A stretch of DNA of 64,000 nt from Shinisaurus crocodilurus. Taxonomy: Eukaryota; Chordata; Lepidosauria; Squamata; Shinisauridae. The DNA is taken from NCBI GenBank assembly GCA_021292165.1, contig CM037877.1, positions 9,229,980 through 9,293,979 on the forward strand. Reading direction: 5' to 3'. Of the stretch, positions 62,943 through 64,000 are shown in pieces (position 1 is the first letter of the stretch; every line of letters begins with the position of its first letter). The notes beneath the pieces were generated by a model that worked only from the letters and a program-made list of their open reading frames with translations, did not search any database and was not told where the DNA came from. A program made the translations under genes and the position numbers.

Positions 62943-63149
62943 GTGTGGAAATGGTGAGTACAAGCCCCTGGGAGAAGTGCCACCAGTCGATTTTTTCCAG
63001 CTTTCATCCTTGAACAATCACCCAAAGGATCAAAACTTCACTGCTTAGGAATACCATGATGACATTATGATGGACACGAGCAAAAAGTAAACATTGTTGT
63101 TCTGGGTGGATTCTGGGAATGGAGGCGAGTGCAAAGGCTACCTGTTCAC

Positions 63150-63998
63150 TTAAGGCAGCAGTGCAGAAACTCAGGCCCAGGGGCCAAATCCAGCCCTCTG
63201 TCGAGGCTGTACTTCCCCTCCTCCTCCTTCCAAGAAGATCCACACGCCGGGCTTCTAACTGAAAAGCTTTATTAGTACAGAGGCAGGCCAGCCTAGCAAA
63301 ATGGCCCAGAATTACAAAGAAGTGATTAGCAGAGTCAATCACAAGGCCACAAGCTTAGTTAGAATAGTAGCCCTTAAGGAAGATTGCCCTATTGTTGAGC
63401 AGCTGATTCCAAACTGGGAACCTCTTCTCCCTTCCAGACTCAAACTACCTACACCCACGCCCCCTAAGGCAGATCCGTATTCTTAAGAGCCAATCTCCTA
63501 GAGTGCCTGACATTCTTCAGCTGGTCCACCCTCCTTAGCTGACTGGGGCGGTGGGGGGAGTTAGTGATGCTTGATTCGCCCTCCTCCGGATTGGAGAACT
63601 CAGACTGCTTTCCCATGGAATTTGACACTGATTGTTCCTCCCCTTCCAACGCCACCTCCTCCCCCTCTTCCTCAGAATCTGTTCCCAGGTCCTCCGCTGC
63701 AGGAAGAGTGGGCCCAATCCCTTCACCCCTTCTCCTGGCCCCAACCCCTTTCTTCTAGCCACCAAATGTCTGGTGGTTTCCCAGCTTTTCAGCAGTCCAT
63801 CCCCCCCATGATAAAAGGATGAAATGCCCATTCTAAGGCTGAGTTACTGGCAGTGAGAGCTTTGAGCTAAAACATATGAGTATTTGGACCAGCGCCTTTG
63901 GCCCCAGCCTGTTTTGCCTTCATCCGCACTGGCCACTGGGATGAGCTTCTCCAAAATGGAATTCAGCCCTCGGGCTGAAAGAGGTTCAACACCCCTGA
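63150..63998. mobile_element. hAT-like element interrupted by an LTR-like insert
   Basis: The left piece is CAGTGCAGAAACTCAGGCCC, then GGGGCCAAATCCAGCCCTC. The right piece (63755-63998) has TGGTGGTTTCCCAGC, TTGGCCCCAGCCTGTTTTGC and the end GAGGTTCAACACCCCTGATC. The right part is homologous to 23690-23935. The element may continue beyond the window edge. Confidence 0.5.
63199..63755 (-). mobile_element. Possible solo LTR or other insert inside the hAT element
   Basis: The 557-bp insert starts TGTCGAGGCTGTACTTCC on the plus strand. On the minus strand it has AATAAAGCTTTTCAG (a polyadenylation-signal context) near 63258. GC-rich stretches with CTCCTCC words follow. I could not find a target duplication or a convincing terminal CA, so an LTR is only one option. 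Confidence 0.3.
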
Positions 63999-64000
63999 TC

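Noticed and set aside
63199..63755. A confident solo LTR
   Set aside because: There is a polyadenylation-like signal, but I found no target duplication and no matching TG...CA ends, so it stays a low-confidence possibility.

Overview
The window looks like intergenic or deep-intronic DNA from a sauropsid vertebrate, most likely a squamate reptile. The evidence is the repeat repertoire. There are CR1 LINEs with octamer tails (ATTCTATG or TTCTTATG type), L2 LINEs with (AAATA)n tails, and tRNA-headed MIR-type SINEs with an L2 tail. There are also SINE-like units with a 5S rRNA head and a CR1 tail, many short hAT-like nonautonomous DNA transposons, and a high density of microsatellites. The species assignment is inference; no host gene is available to confirm it. 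I found no convincing host protein-coding exon, no cellular tRNA or rRNA gene, and no CRISPR array. The only protein-coding sequence I can defend belongs to retrotransposons.

Layout. 1-5 kb: MIR and L2 tails, a GC-rich palindromic transposon nested in a hAT-like element, and a CR1 end. 5-9.4 kb: a 245-bp direct duplication (5162 and 8832) bracketing a 1.3-kb antisense L2 and a non-repetitive block. 9.8-17.4 kb: a CR1 split by a GC-rich element, two hAT elements with near-perfect 8-bp target duplications, and a CR1 nested in another CR1. 18.4-19.8 kb: a scrambled local duplication plus inversion, followed by two abutting 5S/CR1 SINEs. 20-30 kb: diverged MITEs and large trinucleotide arrays. 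30.6-31.6 and 41.4-42.2 kb: two nearly identical CR1 reverse transcriptase fragments. 36.9-37.6 and 43.6-45.4 kb: two antisense copies of one LINE family, flanked by perfect 26-bp and 13-bp target-site duplications. 51-55 kb: a dense transposon cluster, including a 1-kb element packed with GAGTC pentamers and flanked by a perfect 8-bp duplication. 57-64 kb: two young MIR-type SINEs, a second GAGTC element, a non-repetitive block, and a hAT element interrupted by an LTR-like insert.

How the parts relate. The autonomous LINEs (CR1, L2) share 3' tails with the SINEs: the 5S-headed SINE carries the CR1 tail, and the MIR-type SINE carries an L2-type tail. This is the usual signature of SINEs that borrow LINE machinery. 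The palindromic elements have no coding capacity and would depend on a hAT-type transposase from elsewhere. Several long non-repetitive, often AT-rich blocks (about 7.44-8.05, 12.4-13.2, 38.4-38.94, 48.56-49.19 and 59.9-60.56 kb) are candidates for conserved regulatory DNA. That is a suggestion from texture only.

I did not find an undescribed enzymatic system. The most distinctive items are the GAGTC-pentamer hAT element, the 5S-head/CR1-tail SINE, and the 18.4/19.1-kb rearrangement.
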